From Dentipellis sp. KUC8613 (lineage: Eukaryota; Basidiomycota; Agaricomycetes; Russulales; Hericiaceae), in contig NSJX01000040.1 in the NCBI GenBank assembly GCA_002286715.1, positions 115,194-179,193 on the forward strand: a stretch of 64,000 nt of DNA, written 5' to 3'. The translations under genes were made by a program, and so were the position numbers. Positions within the stretch are counted from its first letter, which is position 1. Each line of letters begins with the position of its first letter. Below, one piece after another: positions 10,596 through 22,090 of this stretch. Under the pieces are notes generated by a model. It was not told the origin of the DNA. It saw only the letters and a program-made list of their open reading frames with translations, and made no database searches.

Positions 10596-12698
10596 TGTTG
10601 GTTTTGCTTTGTTGCGGTGTGTCGGTGGACAGTATGTTACCTTCGTATTTCAACGATGAGGCATTTTATATGTCGTGGATGCGTAGGGTGTCGTTCCTGT
10701 GGCCCGATGCAGGGAGCGCATCGAGCGACGTCAGTGCGCAATGCGATGCAATCGGCGTGCAGGGCGACGAGGATTGAATGCGAGATGCACCTCGGGGAGG
10801 AGCCCCCGAGTCTATCTGACATTCGCAGCGGGGACGCGGTGGATATGACGCGCTTAGAATGATACGCCGCATGCTCAGAGCGAAGGTCGGCCTCAGATGA
10901 CTTGCGAGGCTGGGAGTTTGAGATGCAGCGGCCGTCTTGGAAGACCTGGAAGTGTAGGAGAAGTGCTTGGGGATTCACCCTGAACACCCTGGGAGTTGCC
11001 ATGTATGGGGATTTCGGGAGCATTAAGATCGTTCAGGGTTGTTCAGTGTCTTGTGTGCGATGTTTAGTGTCTAGGGTACGTCAGAATGCCTGCAGTAGGA
11101 AGCGAAAGCGACGCATTCAGGACGCTCAGAATGGTCAGGATCTCTGGCTTTCAATCTCCGGCACCGTGAAACAAATTCATGTTAGCACGTTGAACTACAA
11201 GATGAATACAATTTGAATGCAACGATACCATGTGTGGTCGTAGTACCGCTAGTCTGCTTCAGCATTCACGAAATTGAACGCCATTGAAGAACGGACGCAT
11301 TAAACACCCTGAGCACCCTGATAGGCGGCTCTTGAAGCCCTGATGGCCGTGACCGCTCTGCTGATGGCCGTATGCCTTCCTTACCGCGAATAGGAAAGGC
11401 TCTGCTATGTGCGTAGAGGATGAGATCCATGGAACGTAGCGTAGATCTTGCGATGCCGGCATAATACTGGTTCGAAAACATCATCGATGACAATATCATA
11501 GCACCCAGGGGCTCCGATGCGGCGACGTTGCGGTGGGGAGAAGCGCGGGGCGAGCGTGGCCCGCGGTCCATGTCGTCTCCGAGACTCCCGAAGCCTATGG
11601 CATGAACCCATCTCCGATAGATACAGCCACCTACGTCTGCGCTGCATAGTAGGCCGGCGGATGGTGAGTGGAGACATGTCAATTTGGATGAACTTGTGCC
11701 TGTAGCATGCGACGGGCATTCTGTGAGAAGGTCGTGAATCTCCAGGCTCTCCGCACCAGTACCATTACCGTTGACACAGACAGAGTTGGATCTGTCAGAG
11801 AATGATAGGAAGTCCTGCAAAGGATACTATATAGTTCGAGCTGTACGCTGTGAAACGGCAGTTTCCTTGTTGTCGCAGAGTTAGGAGAGATGGTGACTTT
11901 GTTTCTGCAACACATTGAGTCTGAGGCGAAAGCAGGTGTTCCGGGTCCTGGCCAACTGTGATTGGTTCCCAGGCGTGTTCCTCGTGGCACCGCGACCACG
12001 AACGACTCGGACCCGCGTCCGTAATGCGTCCATCTACAACCCGTTCCGCGGCTTTCTTCATTCCAAGCGCGTTCTCTGACCAAAATCACGAAACAACCTG
12101 CTTATTCTGACGTCCCAAACCTTCACAGGCGCTGATGATCTTCTCCAGACTCTCAGTCTCGACCTTGCACTAAGCAGAACCGCACTCGAGCCGGCACATA
12201 TTCCGATTCGCCGCGGCCGAGTGCCAGCTGGGGCGTCCTGCCAGCGGTGAGTGACACAATCCACATCCTGCCCTCGGCCATGTGTCCTTTTGTCGTAAAA
12301 AGAAGAGCACCGTCCGCTTCGTGCTGCTCGGCTAACGCACACATCACCGATCCAGGATCGCACGTTCTCGACATCTGCGGGGTAGCGCATCCTGCTGCTG
12401 GGTCTAGACGCGCCTTCACGGAGCCATGGCCCGCAGGAGCTGCATCGATCCGATGTCGGTATTCCATCGCAGCCCGCACGCGTGCTGCACTGGTCCTCGC
12501 GATTAGCTATAGCCTGAAGCCTGTGAGCTTCGCGTGTGCATATCAATTATGTGTATGCACGTGTGTGTGCTTTGTGAGGCCCGAGTGCAGGACACCCGGC
12601 CGCTGGTCGACGATCGCACCTGCGAGCTGCAGGACGTAAATGTCTCCTATGGTCAGTATAAGAACGGGGGACTGCACAGTAACGCAGGTAGCAGCGGA
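10596..12698. other. Gene-poor gap between the P450 and the transporter array
   Basis: About 2.1 kb without a convincing gene. It should contain the P450 promoter (just after 10596) and the promoter of the first transporter. Composition is less GC-rich than the flanks. Several open frames of 100-180 codons exist on both strands (for example minus 11266-11820 and minus 12058-12546), but none shows a domain, compatible introns or coding-type codon use. A run of short related words (CACCCTG, GGACGCTCAGAATGGTCAGG) occurs at 10980-11350 without a clean repeat. It may be decayed gene or transposon sequence; I see no reverse transcriptase, transposase or terminal repeat. Confidence 0.4.
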
Positions 12699-14762
12699 AT
12701 GGCTTCAGGATCTCCTCAGGACTTCGACCCGGACCGCGATTTGGACTGGAAGCAGGAGCCTGCTGCCTTCTGCCTCGATGGCAAAGGGCAGGACGACGTC
12801 TTCATGCCTATGCCTGTGGCCTCCGACTTTGACCCCGCGCCTGTGCCCTTCGAGACCCCCCTGCCGACCCCTTCTACGGAGAGGGAGGTGAATCTCTCGC
12901 GGACGGGCTCGGATATCGAGATGTCGGTGCTGCCGCTGGAGCCATCTGACGGCGATGCGCGGAACGAGGTTGCTCTGGCCCCGGTGGACGGGGGCTGGAG
13001 AGCGTGGTCTTTCGTGAGTTTGAATGTACTTTTCTCGTTCTGTATTGGTCCAACTAACGCGCGTCGCAGCTCATCGCAAGTGCCGTGGTCGAAGCGCTAG
13101 TCTGGAGTCTGCCCTTTGCCTACGGTATTATTCTCTCAGCATATCTGCAAGAACCAAAATTAGCGTCGCAGCCTCATGCGACGACGCTGCTCCCCCTCGT
13201 GGGGACGCTTTCCTCTGGGGTCATCTACTGTTCTGGTGCGTTTTTCTCCGGTCCGAGTTGCCTGAGTGGTGCTTACCTTCCGGCGATAGGCCCATTTGTT
13301 TATCCCTTCATGTCATATTACCCTCATTGTAGACGTTACTTCATGTGGCTCGGTACATTCCTCTGTTTCATTAGTCTTCTCGTTTCTAGTTATGTCATGA
13401 AGGTATGTGGATATACCATGCGGCAGGTGGATCAAGCTGACTTATGCATTCTAGATTGTTGTGCTGGTTATTCTGCAGGGCGCGTTGTACGGGTTTGGCG
13501 GGGGTAAGCCTCCAGACTCATCCACCGGGACTATTGCGTGCTCACACGTGCAGAACAGCGCTCGTATATGCGCCGTGTATATCATTCATGTCCGAGTGGT
13601 TCGTCCGACGGCGCGGACTTGCAAACGGCATCCTCTTCACCGGTACGTTCCTCCGCACCCCCGTCTCCATAACCATCCATGTAATACGAATCCACCCCAG
13701 GATCGGCAACGGGTGGCCTCCTGATGCCGTTCATCCTGCCCCCGCTCCTCCACGCCTACGGCCCCTTCGTCACGCTGCGCATTCTATCCATCGCAATCCT
13801 CGTCCTGACCATCCCCTGCCTCTTCTTCATCTACCCGCGCCTGCCCGAGACGAGGGTGCACGGGCCGGGGCGGCGCCACGAGGCATCGACGCGGCACCTC
13901 TGGATCCGCAACTGGACGTGGTGGGTGCTGCTCGTCGCCAACACCGTGCAGGGCTTCGGCTACTTCGTCCCGCAGCTCTGGCTTCCCAGTGCGTCAACGT
14001 CCCCCTCCCCATCTTAAATGACAGGCTTACCCCGTAAATCCTAGCGTTCGCTTCAGCTTTAAGCCTGAGCGCCGGTGCCTCCTCGCTATCGCTCGCGCTC
14101 CTCAATGGCGAGTGCCCTCATTCTGATCCATAGCCGGAGCTTCAGCGACGTCTGCATTGCATGCTAACTCTGATGAACAGGCTCCGCTGCGCTAGGCCCA
14201 TTGCTCATTGGGGCGCTCTCTGACTACTTCATGCCGTGGCCCCTCGCGCTGATCACTGCCGTGCTGTCGTCGATCTCGACGTTCGTGCTGTGGGGCGCGG
14301 TGGGGAATGTAGCGGGCCTGCTGATCTTCAGCGCGACGTACGGCGTCGTCGCTGGCGGCTGGAGCACGCTCTGGTCCGGCTTCGTGCGCACGATCACAAG
14401 TTTGTCTTCCGCTCGATCCCCTCCCGAGACACAACTGACCCATATATCTGCCGTGTGCTTGCCTGCGTGCAGAAGACGACCCCGCGGCGTCAATGGCGCT
14501 CTACGGCTTCCTCATGCTCTCGCGCGGGCTCGGCAACGTGCTCTGCTCGCCCGTCTCGACGCGCCTCGCGAACCTGTCCACGGCGGCCGCGACGACGCAC
14601 AAGAAGACGGGCTTCGCGATCGAGGGTGGCAGATTTGGCAAGCTGATCACGTACGTCGGCGTGTGCTACGCGGGCGCGGCCGCGATTGCGTTCGTCGGGT
14701 GGATGGGCGAGCGCGTGATCGCGAAGAGGCAGCGCGCCGCGGCGGGGGGGCTGGCGATTTGA
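12699..14762 (+). CDS. Monocarboxylate-transporter-like MFS permease, copy A
   Basis: Major facilitator of the MCT (SLC16-like) type, presumed plasma-membrane carrier of small carboxylates; substrate unknown. Hand splicing gives a hydrophilic N-terminal tail of about 100 residues and then 12 likely helices. Exon 1 ends 13013 after APVDGGWRAWSF, close to the MCT signature DGGWGW before helix 1. Later exons: VEALVWSLPFAYGIILSAYL; LPLVGTLSSGVIYCSG; LVYAPCISFMSEWFVRRRGL; ATGGLLMPFILPPLL; RPRLPETRVHGPGRR-type central loop (here YPRLPETRVHGPGRR); GFGYFVPQLWLP; SLSLALLNG; PLLIGALSDYF; YGFLMLSRGLGNVLCSPVST. It ends GGLAI. Intron 14108-14180 has a GC donor instead of GT. The start is uncertain: ATG 12699 (MASGSPQDFD) is my choice; ATGs at 12549 and 12555 are also in frame. 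A TATAAG at about 12657 is close to the chosen ATG. Confidence 0.85.
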
Positions 14763-15218
14763 TGCGGCGCGGGCGGGCGGTAGGTCGGGGTGAGGGTGGA
14801 GGCTGGGCTCGTACGCGTGCTGCGGCTGGCGGTGTCTGCAAGACGTAGACAAAATAGAGTTCGTATGCGCTTTCCGGACTTTTCAAGTTCCGCGTGGACT
14901 CGCGCTCCGCGTCCGTGCGTGTCTCACGCTTTGGAGGTCGCGTCGAGGTTCACGTCGTCAAGCCCTGCGAAGCACACTGGGCCTCCCTCGGTGACCCCGG
15001 GCCCGCGTTTGACCGCGTTGTGTCATGTAGGTCCGTCACGCACAGTGACATGTTTTTCTCGGAGGTTTCCGCTCCGAGGCCGATTTCGCCGCCGCAAATG
15101 CGGGGCAAGCAAACGAAAATTGCAGATCTAGATTCCACCGAGTCAGAGGATCTCGTATGGGGTCAATGCTTCCTCCTCTTCGAGCCTGCCAGTTACCAGC
15201 ACCGGCAAACGCTCGACC
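14763..15218. promoter_or_regulatory. Intergenic leader of transporter copy B, related to that of copy C
   Basis: Promoter and leader of copy B. The part from about 15050 to 15165 resembles the leader of copy C at about 17525-17635: both contain TTT(T/G)CTCGG, CCGCTCCGAG, a CGAAAATT/GGAAATTTTGCA stretch, AGATCTAGATTCC versus TTCCAGATTCC, GAGTCAG(A/GA)G and ATATGGGG/GTATGGGG in the same order. No gene is seen in it. Confidence 0.55.
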
Positions 15219-17263
15219 ATGTCTGTCGCTTCACATGCAGTGGTATACGAGCTCGACGTTCTCCCCGACCCTGCCAACGAAGATGTTCTGCCGTCTTACA
15301 CCGAGAGCGGTCCATCGACCGCAGCCAACTCCACCGCGCGCTTTGATCTCTCGAAAGCCACCGACCAAGACCAGGACACAGGGACTCAAAAGACTGTCGA
15401 CACTATGACCGTGACTGACCCCGCCGCCGCCGAATTTGCACAATTCGACGCGGACCCCTCGCACAACGAACTCGAACTCGCGCCTGTGGACACCGGGTTT
15501 GCCGCATGGTCCTTCGTGCGTGTCAATGACTCAGGATACAATTGCACCCGCGTATTAATCGGCTATGTCACCGTGTAGCTCGCGGCTGCTTTCGTCGTAG
15601 AGATGCTCGTCTGGAGCTTCCCCTTCGCATACGGGATCTTCCTCACGGCGTACCTCGCGGAGCCGCACTTTGCCGACCAGCCCAATTCCGCGACGTTGTT
15701 GCCGCTGGTGGGCACGCTGTCCTCGGGGGTGATATACCTGACTGGTGGGTTGCACAACTGGTGTACTTAGCTCACGAACATCGCTCACTAGTTACTTCCG
15801 GTTCAGGCCCTGTGATATACCCTCTGCTTGCGCGGTACCCGCAACACCGCCGTGCGTCCGCCTGGATCGGCGCGGTCATGTGTTTCGTCAGTCTACTGGG
15901 GGCAAGCTATGTCACGAAGGTACCGTGCCATTCGTACTCAGCCCCTCATCCTCCTGAAATAACTCACCTGGAAGATTACGTCTCTGGTCGCCCTTCAAGG
16001 AGTAATTTATGGTATCGGGGGTTGTAAGTTTCTGGAATTCATGTTTTTGAACGTATCTGATGCAATTGTGCGTCAATTAGCCATGCTTTACGCGCCCTGC
16101 ATATCTTTCCTCTCGGAGTGGTTTGTGGTGCGCCGAGGTCTGGCCACGGGTATCATCTTCATGGGTACGTGCACCCTCGAACGCACCACCTGCAGCATCT
16201 CACGATAATTGCACAGGGTCCGCAACAGGCGGCCTCGTCCTCCCATTCATCCTCCCGCCCCTCATCAGAGCACATGGCGCGTCCATAACACTGCGCATCC
16301 TCTCCATCGCCCTGTTCATCCTTCTCCTCCCCGCACTTCCCTTCATGCGGCCCCGTCTGCCCGCATCGAGGGTCCACGGCCCAGGCAGGCGGTCTGGCCG
16401 CCGGGCATGGCTGAAGGACCGCTCGTGGTGGGCGCTTGTCGTGTGCAATACCGTACAAGGGTTCGGACACTTTGTGCCGCAGCTCTGGCTTCCGAGTACG
16501 TTGATTGAATCACTGCTATACTGTGGATTCCATCTACTGACCTTTCGCCGGTTTGTCATCTAGCCTTCGCGGGCGCGCTGAACCTCAGTTCGTCCTCAAC
16601 ATCGCTGGCCCTCGCCCTCCTGAACGGTACTTCTCTCGCCCCGCTGCTGTCGGTGAATAAAAACGGAAATGCTGACTCTGCTACAGCTGCCTCCGCCGCG
16701 GCCCCGCTCATCCTCGGCTTTCTCTCCGACCGCTTCCAGCCATGGCTCCTCGCGCTGCTCACCGCCAGCTTCGCGTCCGTCGCGACGTTCGTGCTCTGGG
16801 GCGTCGTGGGCCACGCCTTCGCAGGTCTCATCGTGTTCGGCATGGCGTATGGACTGCTGACCGGCGGGTGGTCCACGCTCTGGTCGGGCTTCCTCCGCTC
16901 GTTCGCAAGTGCGTGCTTTACTCTATCCTTTCTGTTGCTGCGAATCAACGGCTGACTGGCGCGTTGTTTGTAAATATAGAGGACGACCCCGCACTTGCGA
17001 CGATGCTCTACGGCTTTCTCATGCTCACGCGCGGGCTCGGCAACGTTCTCTGCACACCCATCTCGACATCGCTCTCATCCATCACCAGCCCCTCAATGTC
17101 ATTATCCAACCCGATGTTCCAGTCGGCAGGCAAGACGGGCTTCGAAGTCGCCGACGGCCGGTTCGAGAAACTCATCATCTATGTGGGGTCGTGCTTTGCC
17201 GGCGCAGCGGCTGTTGCTCTGGTCGGCTGGGGAGGGGATAAGGCGGGGCGGATGAGGCCTTGA
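15219..17263 (+). CDS. Monocarboxylate-transporter-like MFS permease, copy B
   Basis: Second of three tandem MFS genes, about 500 residues. It has the same exon plan as copies A and C and is much closer to C. ATG 15219 begins MSVASHAVVYELDVLP, nearly the same as the start of C, which supports the start. The hydrophilic tail ends in ELAPVDTGFAAWSF, where the MCT signature of copy A (DGGWRAW) has become DTGFAAW. Following blocks: VVEMLVWSFPFAYGIFLTAY; LPLVGTLSSGVIYLTG; GASYVTK; ITSLVALQGVIYGIGG; MLYAPCISFLSEWFVVRRGL; ATGGLVLPFILPPLIRAHGA; RPRLPASRVHGPGRRSGRRA; GFGHFVPQLWLP; PLILGFLSDRFQPWLLALLT; YGFLMLTRGLGNVLCTPIST. It ends WGGDKAGRMRP. No stop or frameshift interrupts the exons, so it appears functional. 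Predicted to move a small carboxylate across the plasma membrane; substrate unknown. Confidence 0.87.
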
Positions 17264-17737
17264 GATGGATGTCGTGGAGACAAAATATTGTATCATACGC
17301 ATATGTACAGTACGTGGTCGTGTCTTTGTAAAAATAAGCGTCAGTCTTTCCTTTGAATTGAAGTATGTCGATAAGTGTGTACTCTAGATTCCCGCTTTCC
17401 GGGCGATATTTTGGATGAACACCTGCTCGCGCTCGGCCGTCGCGTCGAAATATCCCCCTCGGCAGTCCCGCATGTGACCGCCCCGCGAGGTCATGTGATT
17501 CCATCACGTATACGCACATTGACAAGTTTTGCTCGGGCGTCCCGCTCCGAGTCCGATTCCGAAGGGCAATCAAGGGAAATTTTGCAATTCCAGATTCCTC
17601 CGGGCCAACGAGTCAGGAGATTATCATCATATGGGGATCGACTCGGACTCGATGACTTACATACAGCGGGTGAGCTTTTTCCACCCCACGTCTTTCCGCC
17701 GGCGAACGCTGCACACTGACTGCGTTGACCTGTAACT
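17264..17737. promoter_or_regulatory. Intergenic leader of transporter copy C
   Basis: 3' flank of copy B and promoter of copy C. Bases about 17525-17635 match the leader of copy B in order and content (see 14763-15218), showing that the duplicated unit included upstream sequence. It also contains CGAGTCCGATTCCG. No gene is seen. Confidence 0.55.
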
Positions 17738-19818
17738 ATGTCTACAGCTTCGCACATGGAGGTATACGAGCTGGGTACTCTTCCTAGCGCCGCGAGCGAA
17801 GATGGGATGCAGCACGGTCCACCGTCCTACAATGAGAGCGGTCCATCGACGGCAGCCAACTCCATTGCGCACTTCCACCTCTCAAAAATCCAGGACCAAA
17901 CCCAGGATTCAGGCAAAACCGTCGAAACTATAACTGCGACTGACACTGCTGCCGCAGAATTGACGCATTTCGACGAGGACCCCTCGCACAACGAACTCGA
18001 ACTCGCGCCCGTAGACACAGGGTTTGCGGCATGGTCCTTCGTACGTGACCCGGGCTATGACTGTAACCGTCGCCGCGTACTAAATCATTGCATTGGACTA
18101 TGTCACTGTAAAGCTCGTGGCCGCCTTCATCGTAGAGGCCCTCGTCTGGAGCTTCCCGTTTGCATACGGTATCTTCCTCACAGCATACCTCGCTGAGCCG
18201 AACTTTGCCAACCAGCCCAATGCTGAGACGTTGCTGCCGCTGGTCGGGACGTTGTCGTCGGGTGTGATATATCTGACCGGTGCGTTGCAGTCCTGCTGAA
18301 CGCATGGTTAAGACTGACTGAATATTCTCCGTTCAGGCCCTGTAATATACCCTTTACTTGCGCGATACCCCCAGCACCGCCGCGTATGCGCTTGGATTGG
18401 CGCGGTCCTGTGCTTCGTTAGTTTGCTGGGGGCAAGTTATGTCACGAAGGTATTTTAGCATCACCATTCGACCCCGTCGTTATTGACCGGCGTGGAAGAT
18501 TACATCCTTGGTGGCGCTGCAAGGAGTGCTTTATGGTATCGGGGGGTGTAAGTTCCTCGTCCTCATGTCCTGGAGAGTAGCTAATTTTTTTCTTCTTATG
18601 CAAAGCCATGCTGTACGCCCCCTGTATATCCTTCCTCTCCGAATGGTTCGTCGTGCGTCGAGGTCTGGCAACAGGCATCATCTTTATGGGTAAGCCTCCT
18701 CGTCTCCGTTTAGAGGTCTCGAGCTTCTGGACTAATGCCTACACCAGGATCCGCCACCGGTGGCCTCGTTCTCCCATTCATCCTCCCGCCCCTCATCAGA
18801 GCGCACGGCGCGTCCAAGACACTGCGCATCCTCTCTATTGCACTCTTCATCCTCCTCCTCCCCGCGCTCCCCTTCATGCGGCCCCGTCTGCCCGCGTCGA
18901 GGGTCCACGGTCCAGGCAGGCGGTCGGGCCGCCGGGCATGGCTGGGGGACCGCTCGTGGTGGGCGCTCGTGGTGTGCAATACCGTGCACGGTTTTGGGTA
19001 TTTCGTGCCGCAGCTCTGGCTTCCGAGTACGTTGATCGATTCACTGCTGCACTGAGGATCCCCTTTACCGAATTTTTGCCGTTTGGTCATCTAGCTTTCG
19101 CGGGCGCGCTGAACCTCAGTTCATCCTCGACATCGCTGGCGCTTGCACTCCTAAACGGTAACCCCCCCCTTTCCCCCCGACGGCCAGTGCTGTATGACCT
19201 ACATGCTGACGATGGTACAGGTGCCTCTGCCGTGGGCCCGCTCATCCTCGGCTTCCTCTCCGACCGCTTCTCGCCGTGGCTCCTCGCGCTGCTCACCTGC
19301 AGCTTCACGTCCGTCGCGACGTTCGTGCTCTGGGGCGTCGTCGGCAACGTCTTCGCGGGGCTCATCGTGTTCGGTATGGCATACGGCATACTCGCCGGCG
19401 GATGGTCCACGCTGTGGTCGGGCTTCCTGCGCTCGTTCGCAAGTGCGTCTCTTCCCCTTCTTCGCTTCGCCCTCTTTTTTGTCTGTTTCGTTTGGTGGGA
19501 ATGACGACTGACTACATGGGCACGCCAGAGGACGACCCAGCGCTCGCGACGCTGCTCTACGGCTTCCTCATGCTCTCGCGCGGGCTCGGCAACGTGCTCT
19601 GCTCGCCCATCTCGACGTCGCTCTCGTCCGTCACGAGCCCCTCCGTCGCGCTGTCCGGCACGGGAACGATGTTCCAGTCCGCAGGCAAGACGGGCTTCGA
19701 CGTCGCCGACGGCCGGTTCGAGAAGCTCATTATCTACGTCGGGTCGTGCTTTGCCGGCGCGGCGGTCGTGGCGCTTGTGGGCTGGGGAGGGGATAAGGCG
19801 GGGCGGGTGAGGGCTTGA
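17738..19818 (+). CDS. Monocarboxylate-transporter-like MFS permease, copy C
   Basis: Third tandem copy, about 500 residues. ATG 17738 gives MSTASHMEVYELGTLPSAAS, aligned with copy B and with a few extra residues (GMQHGPPSYNESGPSTAANS). The tail again ends ELAPVDTGFAAWSF. Exons then give VEALVWSFPFAYGIFLTAYL, LPLVGTLSSGVIYLTG, ITSLVALQGVLYGIGG, MLYAPCISFLSEWFVVRRGL, ATGGLVLPFILPPLIRAHGA, RPRLPASRVHGPGRRSGRRA, GFGYFVPQLWLP, PLILGFLSDRFSPWLLALLT, FAGLIVFGMAYGILAGGWST and YGFLMLSRGLGNVLCSPIST; it ends WGGDKAGRVRA. Protein identity with copy B is high across all membrane exons, whereas intron sequences have diverged. All frames are intact. The role is assumed to be the same as B, with possible difference in expression or substrate. 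Confidence 0.88.
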
Positions 19819-20347
19819 GGTGGGTGCTTGTGGGTTATGTTGTAGATTTAGATCGTGTGGATATATAGAGGAGTCCCAATGGGAGCTTGGTAGGACCGGA
19901 AAGGGAGCATGCATTGCGTGCAGGGGGCGTAGTTATACAACAGTACTAGCTGGAACCGGCATGAGGAGTGTGGTATGTACGTGCAGAAGCTCGAGTTGTT
20001 TGTAAGAGACGCGTCGCCCTTCCTTTCGCGTGCAAGGATGTCGGCAGGTGGGTGAGTGAGTGCTCTATATCCCCGTGGAACTCGTAAATAAGATATTGCG
20101 GATATCAGAAATGGGAGAGAAGTGTGAAACGTGGAATGTGAGACGGGGTGAGTACTGGCGTACGGCGCAGAAGATGCCGTTGGAGAAGCGGAAATGGGGA
20201 TGTCGTACTCGCAGCACCGGTACTGCGCTAGGTATGATACAACATGGTAGATGTGGCCCGTGCACATCTACCATCCATAATCCCAGGAGAGAATACAACC
20301 GTTTGTGAGCCTGCGCCGTGAGTCGTGAACGTGGGGGTGTTATATCC
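19819..20347. other. Intergenic between convergent genes
   Basis: 3' flanks of transporter C and of the minus-strand membrane protein. Only short open frames are present (no more than about 140 codons) and none resembles a protein family. Confidence 0.5.
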
Positions 20348-21556
20348 TTATTTCCGTGATCTCTTGGAACGAGAGGGAGCAGCTCTGTGAAACAATTTGA
20401 TTAGCTATGGGCCATGACGGGTGCATGCATGAGGACGCGGACGTACTCCTGGACTTCAATTCGTACACTAGGCCGACTGAGAATCGATCGTGTTTTTCTG
20501 TGATGGGTAGTATGGCTTGAGCCTGGGGGAAGCTGTTCTGGTCGAGGAGCCGTGGCTGGTCGAGGATGACGCTCCGGTCCAGGAACGGGTCTTGGGGGAG
20601 GAGAGTCCGAACGGGGTTGCGGGGGTGCTGGTCGATTCACCATGATGGAGGGCAGAGGCGCAACGACGGGTGGTCTCGGTGCAGGAGGGGAGCCAACCTG
20701 CGACACGGCGCCGACCACCGACGCCATCTCTTGGCGATGCCGCTGGTCCGTCGCTGTGACATGCGAATAGGAGGAGACGTTGATATCATCAGTAATTTCC
20801 TGCTTATCACTCGAAAACGAGCTAACCTTCGAGCAGCCGCAAATCGGCCTCCCTATGGAAACTCTGCATAAGCGCAGAGTACCGCTTCACCTGCCAGCCC
20901 ATCTGACTCGCACGCGCAATATTACCCTGCGACTGCGCCCACTTCCTCTCCTCCTTGAACCGCCTGCGCTCGCTATCCGCCAGTGAGGCCTTCTTCCGCA
21001 ACGCCGCGACCTCGCGCTCGAGGGGTGTCATTGTATGATGTGGGTCGACCCAGTCGGAGACCGAGTCCCATGATTGTGTTGTAGTAGTTGTGATGGAAGG
21101 CGTGGATTCCAGGAACTCCCGCCGCCGCCGTGCATGGTGCCGTTCACGCTCGACACTGGAGCTGCGTCTAAACTGCACCAGCCTGCGTCGCGGAGCCTCC
21201 TCGACAACGGAGCCCTCGTACCGCGCCCTGCTCCGCTCCGCGCCGTCGTCTTCGATGTATTGCGATAAGAGGTCCGTGAAGAGGATGCCGAGCGCGACGC
21301 CGAGCAGCGTGCACGCGCACTCTGTGGCGTTGTGCGTCACGATGAAGTTGAACACGAGGCGAGCGCCGATGCCAAATGCGACGCCGAATGCGAGGTACGG
21401 GATTTCCATGAGGACATAGTAGAGGGCGACGCCCTGGCAGAGGCCGTTGAGGACATGATCTTCGATGGAGGGCGGATAGCGAAGCTTGACATATTTGTTG
21501 AACACGATGCGTGCGCCGAGGCCTAGAAGTAAGGATAGGGCTGTTGTAAACCGCAT
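20348..21556 (-). CDS. Small membrane protein with coiled-coil and Pro-rich tail, unknown
   Basis: ATG 21556 opens a long first exon. Residues 1-105 contain two or three hydrophobic segments (ALSLLLGLGARIVF; GVALYYVLMEIPYLAFGVAF; CACTLLGVALGILFTDLL) with an Asn-Ala-Thr glycosylation-type site between them. A charged Arg-rich region follows, then a heptad-like helix (LEREVAALRKKASLADSERR) and HREADLRLLE. A GTTAGC...CACAG intron joins this to a second exon (ATDQRHRQEMASVVGAVSQV) that becomes strongly proline-rich (PPPRPVPGPERHPRP). A third small exon ends AAPSRSKRSRK followed by TAA at 20350-20348, which looks like a basic tail. I do not recognise the family. A membrane-anchored adaptor with a cytosolic coiled coil is a reasonable guess from composition alone. 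Confidence 0.65.
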
Positions 21557-22090
21557 GGACTGTGCGTGGTGGGGAATATAAACATAGAGAAGGAAAGCAG
21601 GTCTCGTGTCCTCTCAGCCAGCGCTTCTGACTAGAGTCTAGTCACTAGACCCTCTCTCGCGTCAAATTCAACGAGGCCGTCGCGTTGTCTCCACGTGATC
21701 GAGTACATACATACAGAAAGCGGCGCCGCGAAATATTGTAGTGTTACGATTGACATTCCCAAAGTGTGTAGTAAGAAATTGTGGTGCATTTGTGCCAGCA
21801 ATTGTGAGCCGAGCTTGTTCGAGAGCAAGCTCACTGAGAAAACATGACTGGAAGCAAGAACGAATTGAATGGTCGAGATCATATCACGTGCCATACGTGC
21901 CAGTGATCATTGTCGAAAAAAACGTACTGGCAGAACCCATTCGAGAGTTACAACGTGTTGACGACCAGCACAGCTAGGAACTACTAGCAATCACTCTATC
22001 ATGACCATAGACTCGAGGTAACAACGACGAATTTCCTGCCGAGTGGAAAAAATTGACGCATGGTCAACAGGTCTCCCGCCGGACGCAGGC
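21557..22090. other. Divergent promoter region
   Basis: 534 bp between two divergently transcribed genes. A near-palindrome-like CTAGAGTCTAGTCACTAGAC occurs at about 21632-21652. No coding frame is convincing; a GTG-initiated extension of the plus-strand gene to 22043 is possible but not needed. Confidence 0.4.

Noticed and set aside
12534..12698. Upstream start for transporter copy A at 12534
   Set aside because: The codon is GTG and the extra peptide is Cys-rich and unlike the starts of copies B and C. In-frame ATGs at 12549/12555 remain possible, so this is noted as start uncertainty only.
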